A stretch of 64,000 bases of DNA from REEB506 sp040381035 (lineage in GTDB: Bacteria; Pseudomonadota; Alphaproteobacteria; Caulobacterales; Aquidulcibacteraceae), in assembly GCA_040381035.1 (NCBI GenBank), contig JBEIHY010000006.1, positions 7,315-71,314 on the forward strand. The letters run 5' to 3'. Made by a program: the position numbers and the translations under genes. Shown in pieces: positions 36,457 through 45,090 of this stretch (position 1 is its first letter; each line of letters begins with the position of its first letter). The notes below the pieces were generated by a model. It was not told where the DNA came from and ran no database searches. It saw only the letters and a program-made list of their open reading frames with translations.

Positions 36457-37196
36457 GCTGTGATCGCAAGGGCGGGTTTGTCGGACCAGCGTTGGGGGCG
36501 GCCGAACAAATAGCCTTGTCCAAATGCAGCGCCGGCTTGGGCTGCGGTGCGGGCTTGGGTTTCGGTTTCGATCATTTCAACGATCACCGCCAGACCAAGC
36601 TCGCCGACCATGCGCACCAGCGGGCCAAGCAGCCAATCGCCGGCATGGGCGCGCAATTTCACTGCGTCGGCGGGCAGGGTGCGCAGATACTCCAGTGCGC
36701 CGAAACCTTCGCCGAAATCGTCCAGCCACACTTGGCAGCCCAAGCCGCGCAGCCGGTGGAGGGTATCTGCCGCAATGGGGAGATGGTCGAGCTTGGCGGT
36801 CTCGGTCAGCTCAATGATCAAGCCATGCCCGCCGCCATGTGTGCACGCGATCGCCTGGCCCAGCCGGGCCCCGAAACTGGCGCACGCCAATGACCGCGCG
36901 GAGACATTTACGGAGTAGAAATATTCGCCGCGATCGCGCGCCGCCAGAGCCGCGCGCGCCGCCGCCAGATCAATTTTTTCGACCAGATTGGCTGCTTCCG
37001 CCGCCTCAACCAGCGTGGCGACCGGATAAGGCAAATCAAACCGCGCCAATAACTCAAAGCCGGCGACCGCAACGCCCGGCATGGCGACAATCGGTTGTCG
37101 ATCGAAGCGGAACGAACCGGTGGCCAGGGCGGCGCGCAGAGCCTCAACGGGACTGGCGGCCTGATGTGGCGAGGCGTGGGCAGGGGCGTTTGTCAT
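36453..37196 (-). CDS. EAL-domain protein (cyclic-di-GMP phosphodiesterase-like)
   Basis: 247 residues made almost only of an EAL domain. Most signature positions are kept: FELLAR (the E of EAL), SVNVSARSL, IELTET, LDDFGEG, VEMIET and QGYLFGRP. Two differ from active enzymes: DDFGTG is DDFGEG, and the KID motif is KLR, losing the aspartate. So hydrolysis of c-di-GMP is uncertain and it may be a binding protein. The gene is translationally coupled to the CheY-like regulator, so the two probably act as one module. Confidence 0.85.
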   Translation of the reverse strand: MTNAPAHASPHQAASPVEALRAALATGSFRFDRQPIVAMPGVAVAGFELLARFDLPYPVATLVEAAEAANLVEKIDLAAARAALAARDRGEYFYSVNVSARSLACASFGARLGQAIACTHGGGHGLIIELTETAKLDHLPIAADTLHRLRGLGCQVWLDDFGEGFGALEYLRTLPADAVKLRAHAGDWLLGPLVRMVGELGLAVIVEMIETETQARTAAQAGAAFGQGYLFGRPQRWSDKPALAITA

Positions 37197-37279
37197 TGAG
37201 TGCCGCGACTTGAATCTGGATAACAGTGTCGTAGCAGCATTGGGTTAGCTGGTGCTTAAACGGTTTGCTTTCGGATCGG

Positions 37280-39892
37280 TTAAGACAGCGTCCGTTCGAT
37301 GATTTCACGCGCGTTCTTGGAGCGCTGTTGGTCTGCCAGCAGGCCGGTCAGAATGCGCTGCATATGCCCGCGCCGGCCCTCATCAAACTGCCGCCAGGAT
37401 TCAAAAACGCCCAACATGCGCGCCGCCAATGCCGGATTGATCTTGTCACTTTCATCGGCGACGCGGGCAAAAAACGCATACCCAGCGCCGTCTGCGGCGT
37501 GAAAGGCGGCCAGGTTGCGTTGCGCGAAGGCCATCGCCAAGGCGCGCACGCGATTGGGATTGCGCGGTTCATAATCGGGGTGACGGCGCAGGGCTTCCAC
37601 CCTGGCCAGCGCGTCCGGCCGCGGCGCTGCTGCTTGCAGGCTGAACCATTTGTCCAGCACCAATGGATTTGATCGCCAGCGCTGGTGGAAAATCTCCAAC
37701 GCCGCATCGAATTGCGGCGCTCCATTGGCGCCCATCGCTTCAAGGGCCGGCAATTGCTCCGCCATGCTGTGCGCCTCGGCAAAGGCGCCAACCAGGATAT
37801 GGCTGGTTTCACCGCCGAGACCGGCCAGAAGATCAAGGGCTGCGGCCTTCAAGGCGCGCGCGCCGGCCGATTGGGCGTCCGGAGAAAAGCGTTCGGGGCT
37901 CGGCGCGCGGGCAATCTCGGTGAGCCTTTGGCGCAAGGCGCGGGCAATTGCTGCGCGGACCTTTTCGCGCGCCTTGTACAATTGTTCCGGGTCCGGACGA
38001 TCGCTTATTTGTATCAGTTCGGCGAGGTCAGGCAGGCGCAGACACAGAGCGCCAAAAGCAGGATCGCCTGCCGCACGGTCCAGCGTGCGGGCATAGGCGG
38101 CGGCAAGTGCATCGGCCTTGGGCGCGGCGTCGTTCTGCGCCGCAAGAATGGTTGTGCGGGCAACCGCTTGGGTGGCCTCCCAGCGCGTGAAGGCATCGGG
38201 GTCATGTGCGGCCTGGGCTAAGCGTTCGGCTTCACTGAGGCCGTCGTCAAGGATCACTGGCGCAGTGAAGCCGCGCAGCAATGCCGGGATTGGGGTCTGT
38301 GCGACGTCTTCAAAGCGCCAGGTCTTTTCGCTGACATCCAGCACAAGATCGTGATCCTCGCGCGCGACCTCGCCGCCGGCGAGGCGGCCCGCCAGAATGG
38401 CGCCGGCGGCGCTTATAAAACCAACCTTGAGCGGAATCGGGACGGGCTTCTTCTCGCCTTGGCCGGGGGTTTGCGGCGTCATTTGCGTCACGGTCAATGC
38501 GAAGGTTTGGGTCGCCGCGTCATAGGCGCCGCGCGCTTTCAAATGCGGGGTTCCAGCCTGACTATACCAGGCCATGAAGCCGGCTAGATTGCGCCCGCTT
38601 GCCTCAGCAAAACAAGCGATGAAATCCTCCACCGTTGCGGCCATGCCGTCGCAGCGTTTGAAATAGATCGCCAAGCCGCGTGCGAACGCCTCCGGCCCAA
38701 TCAGGGCTTTCAGGATGCGGATCACTTCGGCGCCCTTCTCGTAGACTGTGGCAGTGTAGAAATTGTCGATCTTGATAAAGCTTGTCGGGCGTACCGGATG
38801 GGCAAGTGGGCCGGCGTCTTCTGGGAATTGCCGCGCGCGCAGACGCTTGACGTCTTTGATCCGTTGCACGGGTCGCGAGCGTTGATCAGCGCTGAATTCC
38901 TGGTCGCGGAAGACGGTCAGGCCCTCCTTCAAGGACAGTTGAAACCAGTCGCGACAGGTGATGCGATTGCCTGTCCAATTGTGGAAGTACTCATGGCCCA
39001 CAATGCTTTCGATCGCTTCATAGTCGGCGTCGGTGGCGGTGTCGGGATCGGCGAGCACATAGGCCGCGTTGAAGATATTGAGGCCCTTGTTCTCCATCGC
39101 GCCGAAATTGAAATCGCGCACGGCGACGATATTGAAAATGTCGAGATCGTATTCGCGATCGAAAGCCTGCTCGTCCCACGCCATCGCGCGCTTCAGCGCG
39201 TCCATCGCGAAGCGCGCGCGGTCGCTGTCGCCGGGATCGACATAAATGCCCAATTGCACTGCGCGGCCAGAGCGCGTGCGAAAGCTGTCATGCAGCGCGC
39301 TGAATCGACCCGCGACCAGCGCAAAGAGATAGGACGGCTTAGGATGGGGATCGCGCCACAGGGCGAAATGACGGCCATGATCGAGCGGCCCGCTTTCGAT
39401 CAAATCGCCATTGGACAAAAGGGTCGGATACTGCGCGGCGTCGGCTTCGATCCGCACATCGTAGATGGCAAGATTGTCCGGCCGGTCGATAAAATAGGTG
39501 ATCTTGCGAAAACCTTCGGCTTCGCACTGGGTGCAGAACCGTCCGCCCGAAACGTAAAGCCCTTCCAGCGCGGTATTTCCCGCCGGATCGATCTCGACTT
39601 CGGTGGTCAGCGTAAAGGCGTCGGGCGTATCGGGCACGATCAGCCGTTCCGGCTCAACCGTGTAAGCGCCTGGCGCAAGGTCGGCCCCGTCAATGGCGGC
39701 GCGCAACAGTTTGAGGCGTGCGCCGTCCAGCACCAAGGGGCGCGAATGATCGCCGCGGCGACGGATCTGGGCGCTGGCGCACACCCTTGTGGCGTGCGGC
39801 TCAAGTTCAAAAGTCAGGCTGAGGGCGTGAATGTGGAAATCCGCCGGCGCATAGTCGGCAAGGCGAATAGCGGCCGCATTTTCATCACGCAT
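37280..39892 (-). CDS. pepN: Aminopeptidase N (M1 metallopeptidase)
   Basis: 870 residues. The M1 catalytic region is visible: substrate motif GAMEN at 264-268 and the zinc-binding HEYFHNW at 300-306, followed by the second zinc glutamate region (LKEGLT). The N-terminal beta domain and a C-terminal helical arch match the length of Escherichia coli PepN. The gene stands alone, with 83 bases upstream of the EAL gene start on one side and 73 bases to the next gene on the other. Confidence 0.96.
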   Translation of the reverse strand: MRDENAAAIRLADYAPADFHIHALSLTFELEPHATRVCASAQIRRRGDHSRPLVLDGARLKLLRAAIDGADLAPGAYTVEPERLIVPDTPDAFTLTTEVEIDPAGNTALEGLYVSGGRFCTQCEAEGFRKITYFIDRPDNLAIYDVRIEADAAQYPTLLSNGDLIESGPLDHGRHFALWRDPHPKPSYLFALVAGRFSALHDSFRTRSGRAVQLGIYVDPGDSDRARFAMDALKRAMAWDEQAFDREYDLDIFNIVAVRDFNFGAMENKGLNIFNAAYVLADPDTATDADYEAIESIVGHEYFHNWTGNRITCRDWFQLSLKEGLTVFRDQEFSADQRSRPVQRIKDVKRLRARQFPEDAGPLAHPVRPTSFIKIDNFYTATVYEKGAEVIRILKALIGPEAFARGLAIYFKRCDGMAATVEDFIACFAEASGRNLAGFMAWYSQAGTPHLKARGAYDAATQTFALTVTQMTPQTPGQGEKKPVPIPLKVGFISAAGAILAGRLAGGEVAREDHDLVLDVSEKTWRFEDVAQTPIPALLRGFTAPVILDDGLSEAERLAQAAHDPDAFTRWEATQAVARTTILAAQNDAAPKADALAAAYARTLDRAAGDPAFGALCLRLPDLAELIQISDRPDPEQLYKAREKVRAAIARALRQRLTEIARAPSPERFSPDAQSAGARALKAAALDLLAGLGGETSHILVGAFAEAHSMAEQLPALEAMGANGAPQFDAALEIFHQRWRSNPLVLDKWFSLQAAAPRPDALARVEALRRHPDYEPRNPNRVRALAMAFAQRNLAAFHAADGAGYAFFARVADESDKINPALAARMLGVFESWRQFDEGRRGHMQRILTGLLADQQRSKNAREIIERTLS

Positions 39893-39965
39893 CAGAAAGC
39901 CCCAGGCTCAAGAGCACCATGATGTGTCATGAGCGCGGCGAACCTGAAAATCAACAAGCGCGACC

Positions 39966-40541
39966 TTAGCGCAGGCGGCTGGAGGTCACCAGGCCGTCAT
40001 CGGACGCTTGTGGGGCTGTGACATTGTAGACGACCCGCAACGCAGCGCGCGCATCTTCCAGGGCAATGGCCAGCTCAAAGGGGAAACGGTCTGGATCGGC
40101 GTCGGCCTGGGCGGTCAGTGCTTTGGCGGCCGCCAGCAAGAGCGGCGTTGCGGCAATCATGCGCGCCTGGTGTTCGACGCGGTTTGGATCGCGGTCATAT
40201 TCGCTGGCTTCCACGCGCCAACCGCCCCAATTGCTGTCTTCGGTGACGATCGCTGGCACCGTGCCGGGAAACTCGGCATGCGCATTCGTTTGAACAGCGG
40301 CGTGGACGCGGCGCACCCGCCACTCCGTCGTTGCAAAGCCGCCTGCGCTCTGTTGGCGATCGGCATGAACCGGGGCCAATTCGCCGGGGGCGAAATCACG
40401 CCCAAGGCCCACATCGTAGAATATTTTCAGCGGCGCTTCCACGCCCTTGATCCACTGCGGTAAGATCCGCTCGATCGTCGCCCAGCAGCCGAGCGGGCGC
40501 ACATAGACGCGCTGGCCTTTTTCAAATGTCACCCGCGCCAT
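39966..40541 (-). CDS. Conserved protein of unknown function
   Basis: 191 residues from the ATG at 40541, preceded by GGAGG 5 bases upstream; a longer frame reaches 40604. The N-terminus (MARVTFEKGQRVYVRPLGCW) looks like a small beta-barrel/SH3-like start, and the C-terminal part is helical with TAQADADPDRFPFELAIALE. No signal peptide or membrane segment. I recognise no family. It is divergent from the acyl-CoA dehydrogenase gene (140-base gap). Confidence 0.7.
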   Translation of the reverse strand: MARVTFEKGQRVYVRPLGCWATIERILPQWIKGVEAPLKIFYDVGLGRDFAPGELAPVHADRQQSAGGFATTEWRVRRVHAAVQTNAHAEFPGTVPAIVTEDSNWGGWRVEASEYDRDPNRVEHQARMIAATPLLLAAAKALTAQADADPDRFPFELAIALEDARAALRVVYNVTAPQASDDGLVTSSRLR

Positions 40542-40681
40542 GGTCGCCTCCGCGAAATCGGTCCGAAAAATAGCCGCAGCAAGGTTACGGTCGCGTGAAG
40601 GCATATGGTTGCCGCTGGGTTAGGGATTTCGCGCCGGCCCGCGCCGCTCTATCCTGAAGCACGACAGGGATGGAGCCAGCC

Positions 40682-41797
40682 ATGAATTTCGACTTCAGCG
40701 ACGATCAAAAGGCCCTGAAGGATCAGGCGCGGCGGTTTCTGGCCGATAAATCGACCACCAAGGCCGTGCGCGCCGTGCTCGATCACGCCGATGTGTCTTA
40801 CGACAAGGCATTGTGGGCGGGCGTGGCGGAGCTTGGCTGGCTGGGCGCGGCAATCCCGGAAGAGTTCGGCGGGCTTGGGCTTGGCAAGCTGGAATTGTGT
40901 GTGCTGAGCGAAGAAATGGGCCGCGCCTTGGCGCCGATCCCCTGGACCTCAACGGTCGGGTTTTTCACCGAGGCCGTGTTGCTGGCCGGATCGGATGCAC
41001 AGAAGGCCGCAGTGCTGCCCAAGATTGCCGACGGCTCCGCAATCGGCTGCTTTGGCGTGAGCGAAGGCCCCGGCGCGCCGCGCGCTGACGCCATCGCCGC
41101 TGCGTTTGACGGTGCAACACTGAGCGGCGTTAAGATTCCGGTCACCGACGGCGACTGCGCCACCCATGCCGTGGTGCTTGCCAAAGAGGGTTCCGGATGC
41201 TCGCTCGTGCTGGTTGATTTGTCCGGACCCGGAGTAACCCGTGCAACGCTGAAGACAATCGATCCCTCGCGCGGCCACGCCAAACTCACCTTCGCCGGCG
41301 CAAAGGCCGAGCGTCTCGGTGCGGCTGGAGAGGGCTGGGCGCTGACAGAAGCCGTGCTCGACCGCGCCGCCGTATTGATTGCGTTTGAACAAATCGGGGC
41401 CGCTGACGCTTGCCTGGAGATGGCGACCGACTACGCCAAATCGCGCATAGCGTTTTCACGCCCGATCGGCTCGTTCCAGGCGATCAAGCACAAATTGGCC
41501 GACATCTATGTCGCCAACCAGGTCGGCCGCGCCAATGCCTATTACGCCGCCTGGGCGTTCTCTTCGGATGCTGGCGAACTGGGCCTTGCTGCTGCGCAAG
41601 CGCGGATTGCGGCGACCCATGCGTTCACGCTGGCGGCGAAAGACAATATCCAAACCCATGGCGGCATGGGCTTTACCTGGGACCTCGATTGCCATCTGTT
41701 TTTCCGCCGCGCCAAGTTGCTCGCGGTGCAAGCCGGCGCGCCGGGCGTGTGGAAGGAAAAGCTGGTTAGCCGCCTTGAGCGCAAAAACGCCGCATGA
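40682..41797 (+). CDS. Acyl-CoA dehydrogenase family protein
   Basis: 371 residues from the ATG at 40682. It has the flavoenzyme layout: N-terminal helices, middle beta domain, and C-terminal helices with SRIAFSRPIGSFQAIKHKLAD and NIQTHGGMGFTWDLDCHLF. It lacks the usual YEGT-type catalytic Glu region and instead resembles the FadE-like TWExDxH type, here TWDLDCH, so the catalytic base is not certain. The stop overlaps the next gene by 4 bases. The neighbours suggest a small fatty-acid or steroid degradation block (inferred). Confidence 0.9.
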   Translation: MNFDFSDDQKALKDQARRFLADKSTTKAVRAVLDHADVSYDKALWAGVAELGWLGAAIPEEFGGLGLGKLELCVLSEEMGRALAPIPWTSTVGFFTEAVLLAGSDAQKAAVLPKIADGSAIGCFGVSEGPGAPRADAIAAAFDGATLSGVKIPVTDGDCATHAVVLAKEGSGCSLVLVDLSGPGVTRATLKTIDPSRGHAKLTFAGAKAERLGAAGEGWALTEAVLDRAAVLIAFEQIGAADACLEMATDYAKSRIAFSRPIGSFQAIKHKLADIYVANQVGRANAYYAAWAFSSDAGELGLAAAQARIAATHAFTLAAKDNIQTHGGMGFTWDLDCHLFFRRAKLLAVQAGAPGVWKEKLVSRLERKNAA

Positions 41798-42348
41798 TTT
41801 GGCCGGCGCTGGAGCCGTGGCGGATCGGCGGGCCTGTCACCGGGTTGGAGCGCGCCGCATTCGTGCATCCGACCGCTTGCCTCCATGGCCTGATCGACAT
41901 CGCTGAGGAGGTGTCGATCTGGTGCAATGTGGTGATGCGCGCGGAGTTCAAGCATATCGCCATCGGCCGGCGCACAAATGTGCAAGACTTCACGATGATC
42001 CATGTCGGCAACACGACCCCGACCATCATCGGCGCGAATTGCTCGATCACCCATCACGTCACGCTGCATGGCTGCACGATTGGCGATGATTGCCTGATTG
42101 GCATTGGAGCCACAATCATGGACGCTTGCGTGATCGGCGAAGGCTCCATCATTGCCGGCGGCGCCTTTCTTAAGGAAGGCACAATCATCCCGCCGCATTC
42201 TATTGTAATGGGCGTACCCGCTGAAGTGAAGCGCACGCGCGACATGAGCGTGGCCAACCGCACCAATGCCGATCTTTATTTCGCCAACGCCCAGGGCTTT
42301 GCACGCGGCGATTTCCGGGTGTGGGCGAAGATGACGGGGGAAGCATAG
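41794..42348 (+). CDS. Gamma-carbonic-anhydrase-like protein
   Basis: 184 residues of left-handed parallel beta-helix. Hexapeptide-repeat features are clear (IWCNVVMRAEFKHIAIGRR) and the probable metal histidines appear in MIHVG and THHVTLHGC. The C-terminus is MGVPAEVKRTRDM. Such proteins often lie in acyl-CoA-related operons in alphaproteobacteria. Enzyme activity is uncertain: many members bind zinc but are inactive. It overlaps the dehydrogenase gene by 4 bases. Confidence 0.88.
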   Translation: MIWPALEPWRIGGPVTGLERAAFVHPTACLHGLIDIAEEVSIWCNVVMRAEFKHIAIGRRTNVQDFTMIHVGNTTPTIIGANCSITHHVTLHGCTIGDDCLIGIGATIMDACVIGEGSIIAGGAFLKEGTIIPPHSIVMGVPAEVKRTRDMSVANRTNADLYFANAQGFARGDFRVWAKMTGEA

Positions 42349-42351
42349 TCC

Positions 42352-42813
42352 ATGACCATCCCGACCGATCTCGGCGTGTCCGATTGGATCACGATCACCC
42401 AGGACGATGTGGCCGCCTTTGGCGTTATCACGCGTTCGTCTGAGCGGATCCATGACGATCCCGACTGGGCCGCCGCCAATACCCCGTTTGGCGGGGCCAT
42501 CGCGCACGGCTTTCAGCTTTTGTCCCTGCTCACTGGCTTTCTCGCCGATGTGCAAAACTGGCGCAGTCAGGATGGGCAGGGCGCCAAGCCGGCCCGCTTC
42601 AGTGTGAATTATGGTTTCGACAAAGTGCGTTTCATCGCCCCCGTGCTGGTCGGGGCGCGCGTGCGTGGGCGGTTTGCGCTGTTGTCGCGCGAAACCGCCG
42701 GACCCGGACGAATCTTGTCGCGGATGATGTGCACGGTGGAGATCGAGGGCCACGACAAGCCGGCCGTTGTCGCTGAATGGCTGGGCTTGAGCATGGAGGG
42801 CGGCGATGGCTGA
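42352..42813 (+). CDS. MaoC-family hotdog protein, catalytic Asp replaced
   Basis: 153 residues of the MaoC/(R)-hydratase hotdog fold, with the DPDWAAANTPFGGAIAHGF signature at about residues 37-55. In active hydratases an Asp lies five residues before the conserved His in D-x4-H; here the site is SSERIH, so the Asp is Ser. It is probably not an active hydratase unless the geometry differs. It is in the same block as the acyl-CoA dehydrogenase, and its end overlaps the broken enoyl-CoA hydratase by 8 bases. Confidence 0.85.
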   Translation: MTIPTDLGVSDWITITQDDVAAFGVITRSSERIHDDPDWAAANTPFGGAIAHGFQLLSLLTGFLADVQNWRSQDGQGAKPARFSVNYGFDKVRFIAPVLVGARVRGRFALLSRETAGPGRILSRMMCTVEIEGHDKPAVVAEWLGLSMEGGDG

Positions 42814-43619
42814 GGTTTTGCTCATCGACCGCGACGGCCCTGTCGTTACCGCCACGCTCAATCGGCCCGATCGGCTTAATGCGCTGAATGGCGAACTCGC
42901 CGACGCGCTCACCGCGTTTTTTTAAGTCGCTCTATCGCGATCGGGACGCACGCGTGGTCGTGCTTCGGGGCGAAGGCCGCGCCTTCTGCGCCGGGCTTGA
43001 TCTCAAGGGGTTTGGCGGCGAAGGCGGCGGCTTTCAGGCGGGCCTGAATGTGCAAAGCCGCATCCGCGACATTTACAAGGCCATGCGCCGCTGCCCGCAG
43101 CCGATTGCCTCCTTGATCCAGGGCGCGGTCTGTGGCGGCGGCTTTTCGCTGGCGCTGGCGTCTGACATTCGTATTGCAGCGCCCGATCTGAAAATGAACG
43201 CCGCCTATATCCGCGTCGGCCTCACTGGCTGCGATATGGGGTCGAGCTATTTTTTCCCACGGCTGGTGGGGCTGGCGCTGGCCAGCGAATTGCTGCTGAC
43301 GGGCCGCTTTATTGAGGTCGACGAGGCGCTGCGAATTGGTCTGATAAACCGGGTTGGGGGCCATGAAGGATTGCGCGCGGCGGCCGCGCCTTTGATCTAA
43401 GCGATGCTTGCCAACGCGCCGCTCGGCTTGCGGCTCACCAAGGAAGCGCTCACCTTCGCGGTCGATGCGCCAAGTCTCGACGCCGTGATGGCGATGGAGG
43501 ATCGCCAGCAAGTGCTCACCGCGCAAACCTGGGATCATGGCGAGGCTGTATGCGCGGTTTTGGAAAAGCGCCCGGCGCGATTTGAAGATCGCTGGGGCCG
43601 GCTAGTGAAGCGCATCTAG
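42806..43619 (+). pseudogene. Enoyl-CoA hydratase/isomerase, disrupted by a frameshift and a stop
   Basis: The frame starts at 42806 (MAEVLLIDRDGPVVTATL, NRPDRLNALNG) and runs into a seven-T run at 42917-42923 that shifts it to TAA; with six T it would read on as AFFKSLYRDRD. The continuing frame has the crotonase signature (FCAGLDLKGFGG; VCGGGFSLALASDIRIA) but is cut by TAA at 43398-43400 before the last part, MLANAPLGLRLTKEAL, which ends at 43619. Two independent lesions suggest genuine loss rather than one sequencing slip. Confidence 0.85.
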
Positions 43620-43666
43620 CGTTTGGTACCCGTTTGAGCCAAAGCGCGCGACCAAACGTTAGATGC
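43612..43666. repeat. Inverted repeat 1 in the 43.6-kb gap
   Basis: Arms of 16 bases at 43612-43627 and 43651-43666 match at 15 positions (gcatctagcgtttggt against accaaacgttagatgc). The left arm overlaps the final codons and stop of the enoyl-CoA hydratase remnant. The predicted hairpin has a 23-base loop and could end transcription, but no T-run follows. Confidence 0.7.
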
Positions 43667-43693
43667 ATCAGCTACACTAGAGCTTGGATTTTT

Positions 43694-43769
43694 CTAGTGT
43701 TCCTTATGCTTCTGACATTTGCTCGGCGTCTGTGGCAAGCGGCAGCAAATGTCAGAACCGGAACACTAG
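43694..43769. repeat. Inverted repeat 2 in the 43.6-kb gap
   Basis: Long imperfect palindrome. The outer arms CTAGTGTTCC (43694-43703) and GGAACACTAG (43760-43769) and the inner arms TTCTGACATTTGCT (43710-43723) and AGCAAATGTCAGAA (43744-43757) are perfect complements, separated by a bulge and a 20-base loop. It is 24 stem pairs in all and looks like a dispersed intergenic palindrome family, or the ends of a decayed mobile element. No transposase gene is visible, and only one copy is seen here. The 60-codon open frame across it is not a gene. Confidence 0.75.
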
Positions 43770-43826
43770 GCGGTCAGCGTTTTTTGGGGCGTTTGTTGCG
43801 CGACCAGTCACGCGCAGCGGGGCGGC

Positions 43827-44285
43827 CTAATCCTTGAACTTGCTCAACGGCGCCGGCATCGCCGTGCCGGTCGCGGTGGCAAGCAGGCGGCGTTCGCTGT
43901 CATACAATTCGCCGGCCGTGAACGCGATCGTGCGGCCGAGTTTCACAACCCGACCAACCGCCCGCAAGGCCGGGCCAGGAAAGGCCGGGCGCAGAAACTG
44001 CGTCTTCATTTCCAGCGTTGGCATGACATGGCCGAGGCCGAGGGAAATCACCCCCGCCACGCTCATTGCTTCATCCAGCATGGCGCAGAGAAATCCGCCC
44101 TGGATTTGGCCCATCGGATTGCAGAAGATGTCGCGCGCAGCGAACGCGATCTCCACGCGCATCGCTGCTTGATCGATGGCGATGATCTCAAATCCTAAGG
44201 TCTCAGAGCCCTTGGGCCGATTTGTCGACTGCTGAAAACGCGCGAGCAGTTCGGCGTCCGTTGGCTTGGCGTCCGACGCGGCCAA
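43827..44285 (-). CDS. PaaI-family thioesterase
   Basis: 152 residues of hotdog thioesterase. The motif NPMGQIQGGFLCAMLDEAMS around residue 56-75 is the active-site helix region of the PaaI/ACOT13 type, and MKTQFLRPAFPGP follows. It lies after the palindromic repeats and before the SspB gene on the same strand. It probably hydrolyses an acyl-CoA, substrate unknown. Confidence 0.88.
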   Translation of the reverse strand: MAASDAKPTDAELLARFQQSTNRPKGSETLGFEIIAIDQAAMRVEIAFAARDIFCNPMGQIQGGFLCAMLDEAMSVAGVISLGLGHVMPTLEMKTQFLRPAFPGPALRAVGRVVKLGRTIAFTAGELYDSERRLLATATGTAMPAPLSKFKD

Positions 44286-44762
44286 TTACTTCTTCCGGAA
44301 CGCATCAAGATTGACGACGGTGGCCGGCGCCGGTGTGGCGTCGTCAAGGTCGTCATCTTCGTGGGCGTCGCCGTCCACGGCGGGCAGTCGCGGGGTATCA
44401 GCGCTTTCGCCGTCAAACTGCAGGCCAAAGCGAACGGAAGGGTCATAGAAGCGGGTAATGGCCAGATACGGCACGGTCACCGGGTGCGGTTCGCCGCCGA
44501 ACTTCAAAATCACACGAAAACGATCCGGATAGACTTCCAAGTCCCAGAATTGGTGTTCGAGCACGATCGTCATTTCATCGGGGAAACGGCTGACCAGATG
44601 CTCGGGCGCCAACACGCCTGGGGCACGGGTGCTGAAGGTAACATAGAAATGATGGCGACCAGGCAGACCGCGCGGGCTTGCGGCGTGCGTCAACGCCGCG
44701 CGCACGACTGACCGCATCGCTTCCTGGGTGAGAATTCCATACCCGATCAAATCTTCGGCCAC
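44286..44762 (-). CDS. sspB: SspB-family ClpXP adaptor protein
   Basis: Adaptor that hands ssrA-tagged and other proteins to the ClpXP protease. The alpha-type SspB core is evident: EDLIGYGILTQEAMRSVVRA, LPGRHHFYVTF, PDEMTIVLEHQFWDLEV and RFYDPSVRFGLQF. The acidic tail ends in VVNLDAFRKK, a conserved tail of this group. I set the start at a GTG (44762) with GGAGGGG just upstream, which gives the family's usual N-terminus; longer frames start at 44792, 44831 or 44885. Confidence 0.9.
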   Translation of the reverse strand: MAEDLIGYGILTQEAMRSVVRAALTHAASPRGLPGRHHFYVTFSTRAPGVLAPEHLVSRFPDEMTIVLEHQFWDLEVYPDRFRVILKFGGEPHPVTVPYLAITRFYDPSVRFGLQFDGESADTPRLPAVDGDAHEDDDLDDATPAPATVVNLDAFRKK

Positions 44763-45090
44763 GACGCCCCTCCAAATCGTTTCCCGCCGCATTCGCGGAT
44801 TATTCACCTGCCCGCGCTTCACCCGCCCCATGGTCAAAGCGCAGACGATTGATGCAGTCTCTGACGCTAGAATGCAGCGTGTCATCTCGGCACAGCCATA
44901 CCTGTCTCACCGGAGCAGTCAATCAAGCCGCCGTGGAGCGCGAATTGTTTTCCGGCTACGGTATGAATGACGCGAGCGCCTGATTGGGGCGCAGCCCTGG
45001 GAACTTCGCCGTTTGCTTGAGCTTTATGCCTGTGCTCCGCGAAAGGAGCGCGTTTGCAGAGTTTGCAATCCGGTTTTGGAACTGGGGCGC
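44763..45090. other. 328-base gap between rsmA and sspB
   Basis: Mostly empty. One weak frame (44882-45094, minus) would start with a GTG that overlaps the rsmA stop by 4 bases and code for 70 residues including DCKLCKRAPF. Its third-position GC is lower than the neighbours and there is no good ribosome-binding site, so I do not call it a gene. No tRNA-like cloverleaf or terminator hairpin is evident. Confidence 0.5.

Noticed and set aside
38798..39922. 374-codon frame antisense to pepN
   Set aside because: It overlaps the PepN catalytic region fully and has no recognisable features; a shadow.
43634..43837. 67-codon frame through the palindromes at 43.6 kb
   Set aside because: It reads through inverted repeats and has no ribosome-binding site or family features.
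44763..45090. tRNA or small RNA gene in the rsmA-sspB gap
   Set aside because: I looked for a cloverleaf, a T-loop GTTCRANNC signature and a terminator hairpin and saw none; an sRNA cannot be excluded without expression data.
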